Part shown: in pieces, positions 53,646-64,000 of the stretch | Position numbering within the stretch: position 1 is the stretch's first letter | Layout: each line of letters opens with the position of its first letter | NCBI GenBank assembly: GCA_004282745.1 | Contig: SHMT01000001.1 | Location: 1 to 64,000 of the forward strand | Length of the DNA stretch: 64,000 bases | Reading direction: 5' to 3' | Source of the DNA: Candidatus Scalindua sp. SCAELEC01 | GTDB lineage: Bacteria > Planctomycetota > Brocadiia > Brocadiales > Scalinduaceae | The notes under the pieces: generated by a model | Seen by the model: only the letters and a program-made list of their open reading frames with translations | Database searches by the model: none | Told to the model about the DNA's origin: nothing | Position numbers and translations under genes: made by a program

Positions 53646-54467
53646 CTAACCTGCTCGTAGTGCACCCCGAATTCTTTTTGCCTTTTTAATAAGAGGTAGT
53701 AACAAATCTAACGGTAATGTTGAAGCGGAATCTGAAAGGGCATTTTCTGGCTTTTCATGTGTTTCCAAGAATATACCGTCACAACCGGCAGCAACGGCGG
53801 CTAGCGTTAAGGGTAAAATCATCTCTGTTTGACCACCTGACCTTGAGCCTTCGCCTCCAGGTAACTGTATACTATGAGATGCGTCATAAAAAACCGGAAA
53901 TCCCATTTTGCTCATGATAACGATTGAACGCATATCAGTTACCAGATTATTATAGCCAAAAGTTGTTCCCCTTTCAGTAAATATTATTTTATCGTTACCG
54001 GTTGAAAGAATCTTTTCTGCAATATGTTTAATGTCCCATGGGGCCAAAAACTGGCCTTTCTTGATGTTGATGGGTTTTTCTGTCTCCGCAGCATAAATGA
54101 GTAGGTCGGTCTGGCGACAGAGAAGGGCGGGTATCTGGAGGATATCCAAGGTCTCTTTTGCAATATCAATATCATTGCAGCAATGGATGTCTGAGATTAA
54201 GGGTAAACCAAACTGTTTCTTAATCTTTGAAAGAATTTTTATCCCCTTTTCGATACCGGGACCTCTAAACGACTTGATAGATGTGCGGTTTGCCTTATCA
54301 AATGATGCCTTAAATACAAATGGAATGTTTATCTTGTCGGCTATTTTCATTATTTTTTCCGCTATTCTACAACAACTATCTTCTGTCTCGATGACACAAG
54401 GGCCAGCCATTAATACCAGAGGGTTTTGTTTTCCAACAATGAAATTGTTTATCGTAATTTCTTTCAT
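53646..54467 (-). CDS. kdsA: 3-deoxy-8-phosphooctulonate (Kdo-8-P) synthase KdsA
   Basis: KdsA condenses phosphoenolpyruvate with arabinose 5-phosphate for lipopolysaccharide core synthesis. The family sequence is clear: LMAGPCVIETED, FKASFDKANRTS, SFRGPGIEKGIKIL, LISDIHC, ALLCRQTDLL, GQFLAPWDIKH, FTERGTTFGYNNLV and FYDASHSIQLPGG. The Cys in MAGPCVIE and the metal-ligand His in SDIHC suggest possible metal dependence; this needs alignment. Its presence implies a Gram-negative outer membrane with Kdo. It encodes 273 residues. Confidence 0.95.
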   Translation of the reverse strand: MKEITINNFIVGKQNPLVLMAGPCVIETEDSCCRIAEKIMKIADKINIPFVFKASFDKANRTSIKSFRGPGIEKGIKILSKIKKQFGLPLISDIHCCNDIDIAKETLDILQIPALLCRQTDLLIYAAETEKPINIKKGQFLAPWDIKHIAEKILSTGNDKIIFTERGTTFGYNNLVTDMRSIVIMSKMGFPVFYDASHSIQLPGGEGSRSGGQTEMILPLTLAAVAAGCDGIFLETHEKPENALSDSASTLPLDLLLPLIKKAKRIRGALRAG

Positions 54468-54877
54468 GAGAGGATTCGGTCTCTCTTAAAACGAAAAGAC
54501 AGTACCTTTTGCAAAGTTTTTTCCGTCTAGTTCTGGACAAAAAGGTGATAAAAAGTTCTTTAGGAGTGAAGTATCTCTATATCATAGGCATAGATATAAG
54601 TCAATCCTTTAATTTCTGAACAAATTTTCATTTGCTTTTTTATGGTTATTTGATGTATAATCCCGACACTACATAGTTTACACCAGATGATAAAGTTTTT
54701 TAAAATTATTTTTGTATAAAACTTTATCCTTTTTCGATATGAATCAAATCAGCTTCCGATTTTATGAGTGTGATTTCTGTTTTATGAAAGTAGTTGGCCT
54801 TATGGGTGGGAGCGTTGTTTTCTTATAAAAAAGTATCTTTTTTATTGTAACGTGTTTATATTTAAGGGGTTAAGTGG
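54468..54877. other. Divergent intergenic region of 410 bases
   Basis: AT-rich region between the divergent kdsA and TPR/alpha-CTD genes. It holds a promoter candidate (54632-54661, listed separately) about 210 bases before the downstream gene. No repeat family or small gene is seen. Confidence 0.4.
54632..54661 (+). promoter_or_regulatory. Possible promoter for the TPR/alpha-CTD gene
   Basis: TTGCTT at 54632-54637 and TATAAT at 54656-54661 are separated by 18 bp. A transcript from here would have a 5' leader of about 210 bases. Confidence 0.35.
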
Positions 54878-56209
54878 ATGATGCAGAGTGAGATAAATTT
54901 TGATACAGTTTTATATGCGGAGACATTAAATAGGGAGAATATTGGTGGATTTAAGAAAAAAATTTACAGTTCTGTTGATGAATTCGTAGGGTTAGAAAAG
55001 CAAGTAAAAAAAATAGAAGAGAGCATAAGCAACGCTGCGGATCCTGTGGGTGTGAAAGATGAAATTTTGGTCCTGGGAATATCCTATTGGATATTGGGTA
55101 AACAGGATCAGGCCATTAAGTCTCTTTCCGACTTGAAATCGCGTAAAATTGCGTCCTATTACCTCGGGAAATGTCATCAAGAGCTTGGTAACTACGAAAA
55201 GGCGCTTGAGTTTTTTGAGCGTTCAAAACGGTCAGATGTTGAAGAGTTTGACATCCAGATCGATATAGCAGAGACAAAACGGATGTCGGGAGATCTGCAG
55301 AATGCATTAAAAATGATCCAAGCGTTATCTAAAAATCATGACAACGATGCAAACCTGCATTACCAGTGGGGGCACTGTCTTGACGATAAGGGTGAATATG
55401 AAGATGCTTTAGCTCACTACAATCGTGCCCTGGACATAGCGTCTGATCATCCGAATACCCTGTTTCGACTTGCTTATAATTTTGACCTTAATGGCGAGGA
55501 CGACAAAGCTATTGAGTATTATGAAAAATGTGTCGGCTTGGTTCCCACGTATGCAAATGCGATGATAAATCTTGGGGTTCTCTATGAAGATCGTGAGGAG
55601 TATGAAAAGGCAATTTTTTGTTTTGAAAAGGTTGTAAGGTTAAATCCTGTACATAAAAGAGCGAAGCTGTTTCTTAAAGATGCTAAATTCGGTTTGGATA
55701 TGTGTATAGATGAAGACAAGGCGAAAAAGGAAGACAAAGAGACAGAGGTTTTGAACATACCAATATCCGATTTTGAACTTTCTGTGAGGAGTAAGAATTG
55801 TTTGGAGAGGATGAATATTAACACGTTAGCAGATTTGACCCAGATAACCGAGGCAGACCTCCTATCGTATAAGAATTTTGGTGAAACTTCTCTGAATGAG
55901 ATTAAACATGTGCTTAACCAAAAAGGGTTGAGACTTGGGCAGACCCTTGAAGAGAGCAAATCAACGGAAGAGCTTGCAGGTATTGATGTTGGAGAAGTGA
56001 ATGGCGGTTTGTCAAAGCTTGTATCAGACCTGCCTCTTTCTACGCGTTGTAAAAGTGCCTTGAAGAAGATAAATATTGAGAGGGTAAGTGATGTTGTGGT
56101 GAAGGGGGAGCCTGAGCTGTTGGATGATGGGCTGAAGCAGGCCTATATTGATGAATTGAAGGCGAGTCTTAAGGAGGAAGGTTTTGAACTTCATAGCGAA
56201 GAGGAGTAA
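54878..56209 (+). CDS. TPR protein with RNA polymerase alpha-CTD-like domains
   Basis: This protein has 443 residues. TPR units from about residue 60 to 285 are clear, for example YYLGKCHQELGNYEKALEFF, HYQWGHCLDDKGEYEDALAH and AMINLGVLYEDREEYEKAIF. At about 293-350 ISDFELSVRSKNCLERMNIN and LLSYKNFGETSLNEI match the alpha C-terminal domain of RNA polymerase (L-S-x-R-x-x-NCL and the NFG-x-x-S-LxE-I block). At about 374-440 a second, degenerate copy reads DLPLSTRCKSALKKINIERV. The fusion suggests DNA or transcription-factor contact tethered to a protein-binding scaffold. It precedes ruvA by 220 bases. AAGGGG precedes the ATG. Confidence 0.82.
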   Translation: MMQSEINFDTVLYAETLNRENIGGFKKKIYSSVDEFVGLEKQVKKIEESISNAADPVGVKDEILVLGISYWILGKQDQAIKSLSDLKSRKIASYYLGKCHQELGNYEKALEFFERSKRSDVEEFDIQIDIAETKRMSGDLQNALKMIQALSKNHDNDANLHYQWGHCLDDKGEYEDALAHYNRALDIASDHPNTLFRLAYNFDLNGEDDKAIEYYEKCVGLVPTYANAMINLGVLYEDREEYEKAIFCFEKVVRLNPVHKRAKLFLKDAKFGLDMCIDEDKAKKEDKETEVLNIPISDFELSVRSKNCLERMNINTLADLTQITEADLLSYKNFGETSLNEIKHVLNQKGLRLGQTLEESKSTEELAGIDVGEVNGGLSKLVSDLPLSTRCKSALKKINIERVSDVVVKGEPELLDDGLKQAYIDELKASLKEEGFELHSEEE

Positions 56210-56429
56210 AGTGGAAAGGGTAAATGGCTATTTGTGTTTATGGTTGGGTTGCAGATTTGGTGGTTTTTGATGCACCGGTTTTTTATGTCCAATTGGATAA
56301 ACGTATTATCCCTGTTTGTTGAAATGTCAACTGCCGATCTTTTGGATGAATACTATGGTTTTGCAAGGTTGTAAAGTTTGAAAAATATGTTTTGCGCATT
56401 ATAAACACACAGTTTCTTGCAATAATTTA

Positions 56430-57017
56430 ATGTTTGATTATATCTTTGGTCTTGTTGTGGAAAAAAATCCATCTTCAGTAATAATAGAGACCAACGGTAT
56501 TGGATATAAAATCCATATTCCTTTATCAACCTATGAGAGGACTACGGAGAAGTTAGATGCAAAAATATTTACAAAGCTTTTTATTAAAGAAGATGAGATA
56601 AAGATTTATGGTTTTTCCTCTCGGGAAGAGAGGGCGCTATTTGATTTGTTGCTTTCGGTGAATAGTGTTGGCCCCAATATGGCGCTTACAATTTTGTCTG
56701 GTAGCTCTGTTCGGCAATTCAAGGATATGGTTCTTGGGAACGATTTGAGGACCTTACAAAAGATAAAGGGTATTGGTAAGAAAACAGCAGAAAGAATTAT
56801 TCTTGAGTTGAGAGAGACTATCCAGGTTGTGGTTCCTGGGGAAGTGTCTTCGGTTGAGATGGAGAAGAGGGGTGTTGTGTCAGATGCAATCATGGCCCTG
56901 ATTGCCCTTGGATATACAAGGGGTGTTGCTGAAAAGGCCGTAAAATCAGTTTCTGAGAATTTTGATGTTTCGGATGGGGTCGGACTGCTCATTAAGGAGT
57001 CATTAAAGAAGGTTTGA
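56430..57017 (+). CDS. ruvA: Holliday junction DNA helicase subunit RuvA
   Basis: RuvA binds four-way junctions and recruits the RuvB motor. The 195-residue protein shows the N-terminal OB fold (VEKNPSSVIIETNGIGYKIH), then LFDLLLSVNSVGPNMALTIL and the helix-hairpin-helix LQKIKGIGKKTAERIILEL, then the C-terminal domain with ALIALGYTRGVAEKAV. ruvB follows after 88 bases. No ruvC is in the window. Confidence 0.95.
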   Translation: MFDYIFGLVVEKNPSSVIIETNGIGYKIHIPLSTYERTTEKLDAKIFTKLFIKEDEIKIYGFSSREERALFDLLLSVNSVGPNMALTILSGSSVRQFKDMVLGNDLRTLQKIKGIGKKTAERIILELRETIQVVVPGEVSSVEMEKRGVVSDAIMALIALGYTRGVAEKAVKSVSENFDVSDGVGLLIKESLKKV

Positions 57018-57105
57018 ACCTTTTTTTATTTATGCAAATTTGATCTACAGCCGTTTGGAATGTTTGTAGATCTTTAAGTTGGTAAGTTGAAGGGGTGCTA
57101 AAGGT

Positions 57106-58125
57106 GTGACAGGTGAAAATGTTCTTTCTCATGGTATGATTCCTGAAGATAGCAGTTTTGATGTCGCTTTGCGTCCAAAGAGATTTTCTGACTTTATTGG
57201 TCAGGAGTTGGTCAAAAAAAACCTGCGCATATATCTTGAGGCGTCACAGAAGAGGGGAGATGTATTAGACCATATTTTGTTTTCCGGTCCTCAAGGGCTA
57301 GGGAAGACTACGCTTTCTCAGATCGTAGCTTACGAGGTTGGCGCAGAGATTCGGGCTACCTCTGGACCTGTTCTTTTTAAACCGGGTGACTTGGCTGGTA
57401 TTCTTACCAATTTAAAATTTGGTGATATGCTTTTTATTGACGAGATCCATCGATTGAATACCACAATTGAGGAGTATCTCTATTCGGCGATGGAGGACTT
57501 TTCTATTGATATCTTAATAGATCAGGGTCCGAATGCAAGGTCTGTGAAGATACAGCTTCCGCGTTTCACGCTTATTGGTTCAACGACACGTGAAGGATTG
57601 TTGACGCCGTCATTTCGGGCCAGGTTTGGTGTGTTGGAGAGACTGGAGTTTTATCCATGGGTTGAATTACAGGAAATTGCGGTAAAGTCGGCACTGAAAC
57701 TCGATATAGAGATAGATAAGAAAAGTGCGGAGTTGGTGGCGAAAAGTTCCCGAGGTACTCCTCGTATTGTAAATAGGTTTGTAAGGCGTATTCGGGATGT
57801 AGCTCAGGTTGAAGGCTACAATAAAATAACAGAAGATATTGCGTGGAAAGGATTGGCTATGCTGGGGGTGGATAAGAACGGTCTCTGTGAAATGGATAGG
57901 AAGATTTTGCGTACCGCAATACTCCATAATGGTGGCCCGATCGGTTTGAAGACTATAGCGGTTTCCGTTAACGAGCAAGAAGATACCATTGAAGAGGTGT
58001 ATGAGCCTTTTTTGATACAGAGGGGCTATCTGAGCAAAACGTCTCGGGGTAGGATTGCCACACAACTGGCTTATGACTATTTTGAGAAGAGCTGCCTATT
58101 GGAAAAGCAGGACTCGCTTTTATGA
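57106..58125 (+). CDS. ruvB: Holliday junction DNA helicase motor RuvB
   Basis: This AAA+ ATPase drives branch migration with RuvA. It has 339 residues. LRPKRFSDFIGQ, Walker A GPQGLGKTTL, Walker B LFIDEIHRLN, the signature region GSTTREGLLTPSFRARFG and the C-terminal winged helix (LIQRGYLSKTSRGRIATQ) are intact. The usual Pro-Gly-Leu of Walker A is Pro-Gln-Gly-Leu here (family form GPPGLGKT). The start is a GTG at 57106 preceded by AAAGGT. queH starts four bases after its stop. Confidence 0.95.
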   Translation: MTGENVLSHGMIPEDSSFDVALRPKRFSDFIGQELVKKNLRIYLEASQKRGDVLDHILFSGPQGLGKTTLSQIVAYEVGAEIRATSGPVLFKPGDLAGILTNLKFGDMLFIDEIHRLNTTIEEYLYSAMEDFSIDILIDQGPNARSVKIQLPRFTLIGSTTREGLLTPSFRARFGVLERLEFYPWVELQEIAVKSALKLDIEIDKKSAELVAKSSRGTPRIVNRFVRRIRDVAQVEGYNKITEDIAWKGLAMLGVDKNGLCEMDRKILRTAILHNGGPIGLKTIAVSVNEQEDTIEEVYEPFLIQRGYLSKTSRGRIATQLAYDYFEKSCLLEKQDSLL

Positions 58126-58129
58126 TCAC

Positions 58130-58702
58130 ATGAAAAAACTTTTACTGCACATTTGCTGTGCTGGTTGTTTGTGTGCACCCCTTGAAGAGTTGAGGCGGGA
58201 AAAACTGCACGTTCACGGCTATTTCTACAATCCTAATATTCACCCACTCTTAGAATTTAGGAGAAGGTTAAAGGCTGTTCACATTTTTCAGGAAAGTGAT
58301 CCGATAAAAATTGACTATTGTGAAGAGTATGGATTGCGAGAGTATCTGGATGAGGTAGATCATAAAGGGGATCACAGATGTGGGGATTGTTATACATTGA
58401 GGTTGAGGGCTACAGCAAACTATGCAAAAGCTAACGGTTTTGATGCATTCTGCTCAACTCTCCTTTTTAGTGAACATCAGGATCATGAAAATGTAAAAAA
58501 GTGTGGTTACACAGTCTCTGAACAGGTTGGAATACCATTTGAATATAGAGATTATCGATATTTATGTGAGTGTAGTCGCAAGATAGCAAGTAAAAAAATG
58601 CTCTATAAACAGTCTTATTGTGGATGTATATTTAGTGAATTTGAAAGATATGAGGATACAACACGATATGTGTATGAAGGTTGGAAAATAAAAAAGCCAT
58701 GA
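58130..58702 (+). CDS. queH: Epoxyqueuosine reductase QueH
   Basis: This cobalamin-independent enzyme of about 190 residues performs the last step of queuosine synthesis. Conserved cysteines appear in LLHICCAGCLC near the start, HRCGDCYTLRL, and QSYCGCIFSE. FYNPNIHPLLEFRRRL and CSTLLFSEHQDHENV are the other family blocks. The usual CCAPC motif is CCAGC here. I chose the ATG at 58130; the upstream frame overlaps ruvB. tgt, which inserts the queuosine precursor, lies two genes downstream. Confidence 0.9.
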   Translation: MKKLLLHICCAGCLCAPLEELRREKLHVHGYFYNPNIHPLLEFRRRLKAVHIFQESDPIKIDYCEEYGLREYLDEVDHKGDHRCGDCYTLRLRATANYAKANGFDAFCSTLLFSEHQDHENVKKCGYTVSEQVGIPFEYRDYRYLCECSRKIASKKMLYKQSYCGCIFSEFERYEDTTRYVYEGWKIKKP

Positions 58703-58729
58703 AGACAATTTATCTGTTTGGATAAAAAA

Positions 58730-61110
<2,381 letters not shown>

Positions 61111-61166
61111 AGCAACTTTTTATACAAATCTTTTTAATTGAACACAAACTTTAAGGGAGACTTTCT

Positions 61167-61502
61167 ATGAATTTCTTATTTCTCATGCAAGCAAAAGCTC
61201 CAGGGGGTGGTTTTATGACTCTTCTGGTTCCATTCGCACTCATGTTTGCTATTATGTATTTCTTAATTCTCAGGCCTCAAAGAAAAAAAGAGAAGGACAG
61301 GTTAGAGATGATAGCAAACATAAGGAAAAATGACCGTGTTGTCATCGGTGGTGGGATCTTTGGTGTTGTGGTGTCTGTGAAAGAAAAAGAACTTGTGGTA
61401 CGAGTGGACGATGCCAAGGATGTAAAGGTAAAGGTTGAGAAAAGTGCGGTAACTTCCGTAACTATACCGATGGGTAAACAAGAAGGAATAGAACAGAATT
61501 AG
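61167..61502 (+). CDS. yajC: Preprotein translocase subunit YajC
   Basis: This 111-residue protein has one membrane helix (LLVPFALMFAIMYFLILRPQ) followed by the RKKEKDRLEMI block and a small beta-domain (RVVIGGGIFGVVVSVKEKEL). YajC associates with SecDF at the Sec translocon. AAGGGAG lies 8 bases upstream of the ATG. secDF begins 29 bases after its stop, the common gene order tgt-yajC-secD-secF. Confidence 0.95.
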   Translation: MNFLFLMQAKAPGGGFMTLLVPFALMFAIMYFLILRPQRKKEKDRLEMIANIRKNDRVVIGGGIFGVVVSVKEKELVVRVDDAKDVKVKVEKSAVTSVTIPMGKQEGIEQN

Positions 61503-61531
61503 GAAATTTGAGATTTCAGGAGATATTTTAT

Positions 61532-64000
61532 ATGCCAAAGAATTTGAGATGGAAAATACCCGTAATAGTAGTACTAATTGCAATTACACTGCTGGCAATC
61601 TATCCACCCGGTAATAAGGTCATAAAGATAGAAGAGGTTAAAGAGGTAGATGGTACGATAACTGATCGTACCGTAATAAAGAGTTCCTTTTTTGGGTTTA
61701 TGTATAGAAACCCAATGATAAATGAGACGATTACAGAGAAAAGTGTTGATGAAAACGGTTCAACCGTTGTTCAGAAAAAAGTTGAGCATGTTGCTCGTGG
61801 GCAAATAAAATTGGGCCTCGATCTGTTAGGAGGGTCGGAACTTCTCTACAAAATAAATGTTGCTGAAGGTGATTCTCATCCAGGTTTGACCAATGAAATT
61901 ATTGCGATTTTGGAAAAGAGGATTGATCCCCAAGGCATCATGGAATACCGACTGCAACAACAGGGAATGCGAAGAATACTCATTCAGGTTCCCGGTGCAA
62001 CACAGAATGAAATTGAGAGCCTGAAGAGTCGGATTACACGACTAGGAAAGCTTGAATTCATGATTGCCGCGCCACCTGAAAGTGTGGAATATAAGGAGGC
62101 GCTTGCAGGTAAAACAGTCCCCGGATACTACAAACATTGGATAAAGATGAAGAAAGGTGAAGTGGGAGAAACTGAGGACTGGGTATTAGTTCGCAATAAG
62201 AGTGAAATAACGGGTGAGCATCTTGATAGGGTTTTTCCTGATCGAAAAGATATTAAACCGGTCGTTGGGTTTGAATTTGATCAAATTGGAAAGGCAAAAT
62301 TTGGACGGCTGACCGAACGGAACATTGGAAAACCTTTGGCAATAATATTAGACGGTGTCTTGTACTCAGCACCGGTAATACGTGATAGAATACCAGGTAA
62401 GGGTATTATTGAGGGTAATTTTACTCAAGATGAGATAAATGATTTGATTGCAGTGATGAGGGCGGGAAGCCTTCCTGCTGATTTAGAGCTGGAGATGGAA
62501 ACCACCGTTGGTCCAAGTTTAGGGGCAGATTCTATCAAAAAAGGCCTACTTGCCGGTTTAATAGGCGGTATTTTTGTTATCGTTTTCATGTGTATCTATT
62601 ATTTAGGTGCAGGTGGAGTTGCCAATTTCGCTTTCGTTCTCAACATTGTTATGGTTGTTGGGGCACTCTCAATTTTGGATGCCACCCTTACTTTGCCTGG
62701 TATCGCTGGCTTAGTGCTGATGATTGGTATGGCCGTAGACGCAAACGTATTGATATTTGAGAGGATACGGGAAGAAAAAAATAAGAATCGTGTGATAAAA
62801 CTCGCTGTTAAGAATGGTTACGAAAGGGCATTTACAACGATTGTTGATTCAAATGTTACCACCTTAATAACGGCGATTATTTTATATGCAGTTGGTACTG
62901 GTCCTGTAAAAGGATTTGCCGTTGTCTTGATTACCGGTCTGTTGATTAATATGTTTACGGCTGTGTTTGTTACTCGTGTAATTTTTGATATCTTTCTTGG
63001 TATAGGAGTAATGAAGGACTTTTCGATGTTACAATTTTTTAAGAAACCACAAACCTCTTTTGTTCGCTACCGTCGCATTACGATTATTACGTCGGTTGTC
63101 TTTATTGTTGTAGGTCTTTCAATATTTGGCGTAAGAGGTAAGAAAAATTATGATATAGACTTTACCGGTGGAACGTTAATTCATTTAAAATTGGATAAAC
63201 CGCTACCAGTAGGTACGGTAAGGGATAAATTGGCAGATTCTGGTTATGCGGATGCCGAGGTTCAGAGCATATGGGCTAGTGGAGATCTTAATAAATCATC
63301 AGATGAAACGACTGAATTTGGTATCAGAATAAAGAATTTGGGTAACGATAAAATAGTTCAGAAAATAACCAATGATTTGCAGCGTGTGATTGGCCCAAAG
63401 CTATTTTCCCGAGTTGATTTTGATACTACCTCAGGTTTTCGCTTAGTCTTCAATACTCCAGTGGACGAAACTTCGGTACAAAAGTATCTGTTAGATGCTG
63501 GGTATGGGCAGGATGATATTGCCTCTATTTATCCTTTGGGTGAGGGGAAAACTACGAAAAAATTTTCAATACATGTTTCCGGTTTAACCAATCAGAAATA
63601 CAGGATCGATAAAATAAAAAAGATTGCCTCTATACTTTCCGAAAACTTAAAGATAAAAGCAGAAAATCCGGTTTTTAGTGATATTAAAGAGGAACTCCCT
63701 GCTATATCTGATGGAACAAATGCTCCACAATTTGGAGTGGTGTTTTCAATGGATGTAGATCTGCGGAATCCTGTGGACCCCCTTGTCTTTCAAATAATGT
63801 TAAACAGGGAGGGATATGATACTATTGATGTCTCATCTAGGGAGACGGGCAGAAGGTCGTCGTTTCCAAAAAAGTTGCTCATTACAGGAGAACGGGATGT
63901 TCTCGAAACGATTAAGCAGATGGGGAAACCGATTAATGTACCTTCTCTATTGATTCTCGATAATTTGTCTGTACAGATTGAGTTAAAAGAAGATCTTGGA
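61532..64000 (+). CDS. secDF: Protein translocase SecD-SecF fusion (partial, runs off the window)
   Basis: The frame is open for 823 codons to the window end. The SecD part (about 1-500) has a first membrane helix, LGLDLLGGSELLYKI (the LGLDLxGG motif), EKRIDPQGIMEYRLQQQG, and five C-terminal helices with GLVLMIGMAVDANVLIFERI. Near residue 510, RYRRITIITSVVFIVVGLSI begins SecF TM1, followed by the SecF motif YDIDFTGGTLIHL. After this the sequence stays non-membrane for about 290 residues, longer than the usual SecF P1 region, and seems to repeat. AGGAGA precedes the ATG at 61532. SecDF uses the proton gradient to complete Sec export. Confidence 0.93.
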   Translation, partial: MPKNLRWKIPVIVVLIAITLLAIYPPGNKVIKIEEVKEVDGTITDRTVIKSSFFGFMYRNPMINETITEKSVDENGSTVVQKKVEHVARGQIKLGLDLLGGSELLYKINVAEGDSHPGLTNEIIAILEKRIDPQGIMEYRLQQQGMRRILIQVPGATQNEIESLKSRITRLGKLEFMIAAPPESVEYKEALAGKTVPGYYKHWIKMKKGEVGETEDWVLVRNKSEITGEHLDRVFPDRKDIKPVVGFEFDQIGKAKFGRLTERNIGKPLAIILDGVLYSAPVIRDRIPGKGIIEGNFTQDEINDLIAVMRAGSLPADLELEMETTVGPSLGADSIKKGLLAGLIGGIFVIVFMCIYYLGAGGVANFAFVLNIVMVVGALSILDATLTLPGIAGLVLMIGMAVDANVLIFERIREEKNKNRVIKLAVKNGYERAFTTIVDSNVTTLITAIILYAVGTGPVKGFAVVLITGLLINMFTAVFVTRVIFDIFLGIGVMKDFSMLQFFKKPQTSFVRYRRITIITSVVFIVVGLSIFGVRGKKNYDIDFTGGTLIHLKLDKPLPVGTVRDKLADSGYADAEVQSIWASGDLNKSSDETTEFGIRIKNLGNDKIVQKITNDLQRVIGPKLFSRVDFDTTSGFRLVFNTPVDETSVQKYLLDAGYGQDDIASIYPLGEGKTTKKFSIHVSGLTNQKYRIDKIKKIASILSENLKIKAENPVFSDIKEELPAISDGTNAPQFGVVFSMDVDLRNPVDPLVFQIMLNREGYDTIDVSSRETGRRSSFPKKLLITGERDVLETIKQMGKPINVPSLLILDNLSVQIELKEDLG

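Overview
The window reads as a stretch of chromosome from a moderately low-GC Gram-negative bacterium. The best guess is an anammox-type planctomycete (Candidatus Scalindua or Brocadiales-like). This is inferred from four things: a secreted octahaem hydroxylamine-oxidoreductase-like cytochrome, a large NnrS-like nitric-oxide-related membrane fusion protein beside it, a TPR protein carrying RNA polymerase alpha-CTD-like domains, and Kdo synthesis (kdsA) with a type II secretion locus. No rRNA, tRNA or CRISPR array was recognised.

Layout. 0-3.4 kb: mobile and regulatory debris, with an IS91-type transposase ending in a perfect hairpin, a LexA/CI-like S24 repressor and an orphan YgiT/MqsA-like zinc finger. 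3.4-5.1 kb: recN. 5.4-9.8 kb: the nitrogen module (HAO-like cytochrome and DUF542-DUF542-DUF1858-NnrS-DUF1858 fusion). 10-24 kb: an anaerobic-type cobalamin locus (cobO, cobD, cobQ, cbiB, a truncated cbiX, cbiC, cbiE) that also holds thyX and a compact methionine-synthase-like gene. It is interrupted at 19.8-22.2 kb by a decayed nuclease-like gene and an intact DUF433/DUF5615 toxin-antitoxin pair. 24.2-29.1 kb: a hairpin-rich leader with an attenuator-like terminator, followed by three secreted proteins (collagen-like fibre protein, astacin, trypsin-like protease).

29.3-32.8 kb: sdhCAB. 32.9-34.9 kb: MEMO-family protein and metallophosphoesterase on the minus strand. 35-40.3 kb: HEAT/TPR secreted protein and trkA-trkH. 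40.5-45.8 kb: comM-like, methyltransferase, miaB, and a YkgJ-type cysteine cluster protein. 46-51.9 kb: type II secretion genes for the secretin and pseudopilins I, J, K and H, with an Ig-like secreted protein between K and H. 52-54.5 kb (minus): gcvT, a small unknown and kdsA. 54.9-64 kb: TPR/alpha-CTD protein, ruvA, ruvB, queH, spoIID-like, tgt, yajC and a secD-secF fusion that runs off the end. QueH and Tgt belong to one pathway (queuosine), and YajC and SecDF to one complex.

The most distinctive non-coding signal is a set of dispersed palindromic repeats. Family A (about 125 bp, with 170-185 bp variants; ends like GTGGTTGAACGAAAACTACC and its complement) occurs at least nine times. Most copies sit exactly at gene 3' ends, in several cases supplying the stop codon. 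Family B (90-180 bp; ends TATACYCATC...) occurs at least seven times, once nested inside a family A copy. The other candidates for undescribed biology are the structured leader at 24.3-24.6 kb, the NnrS fusion, and the apparently repeated SecF periplasmic region.
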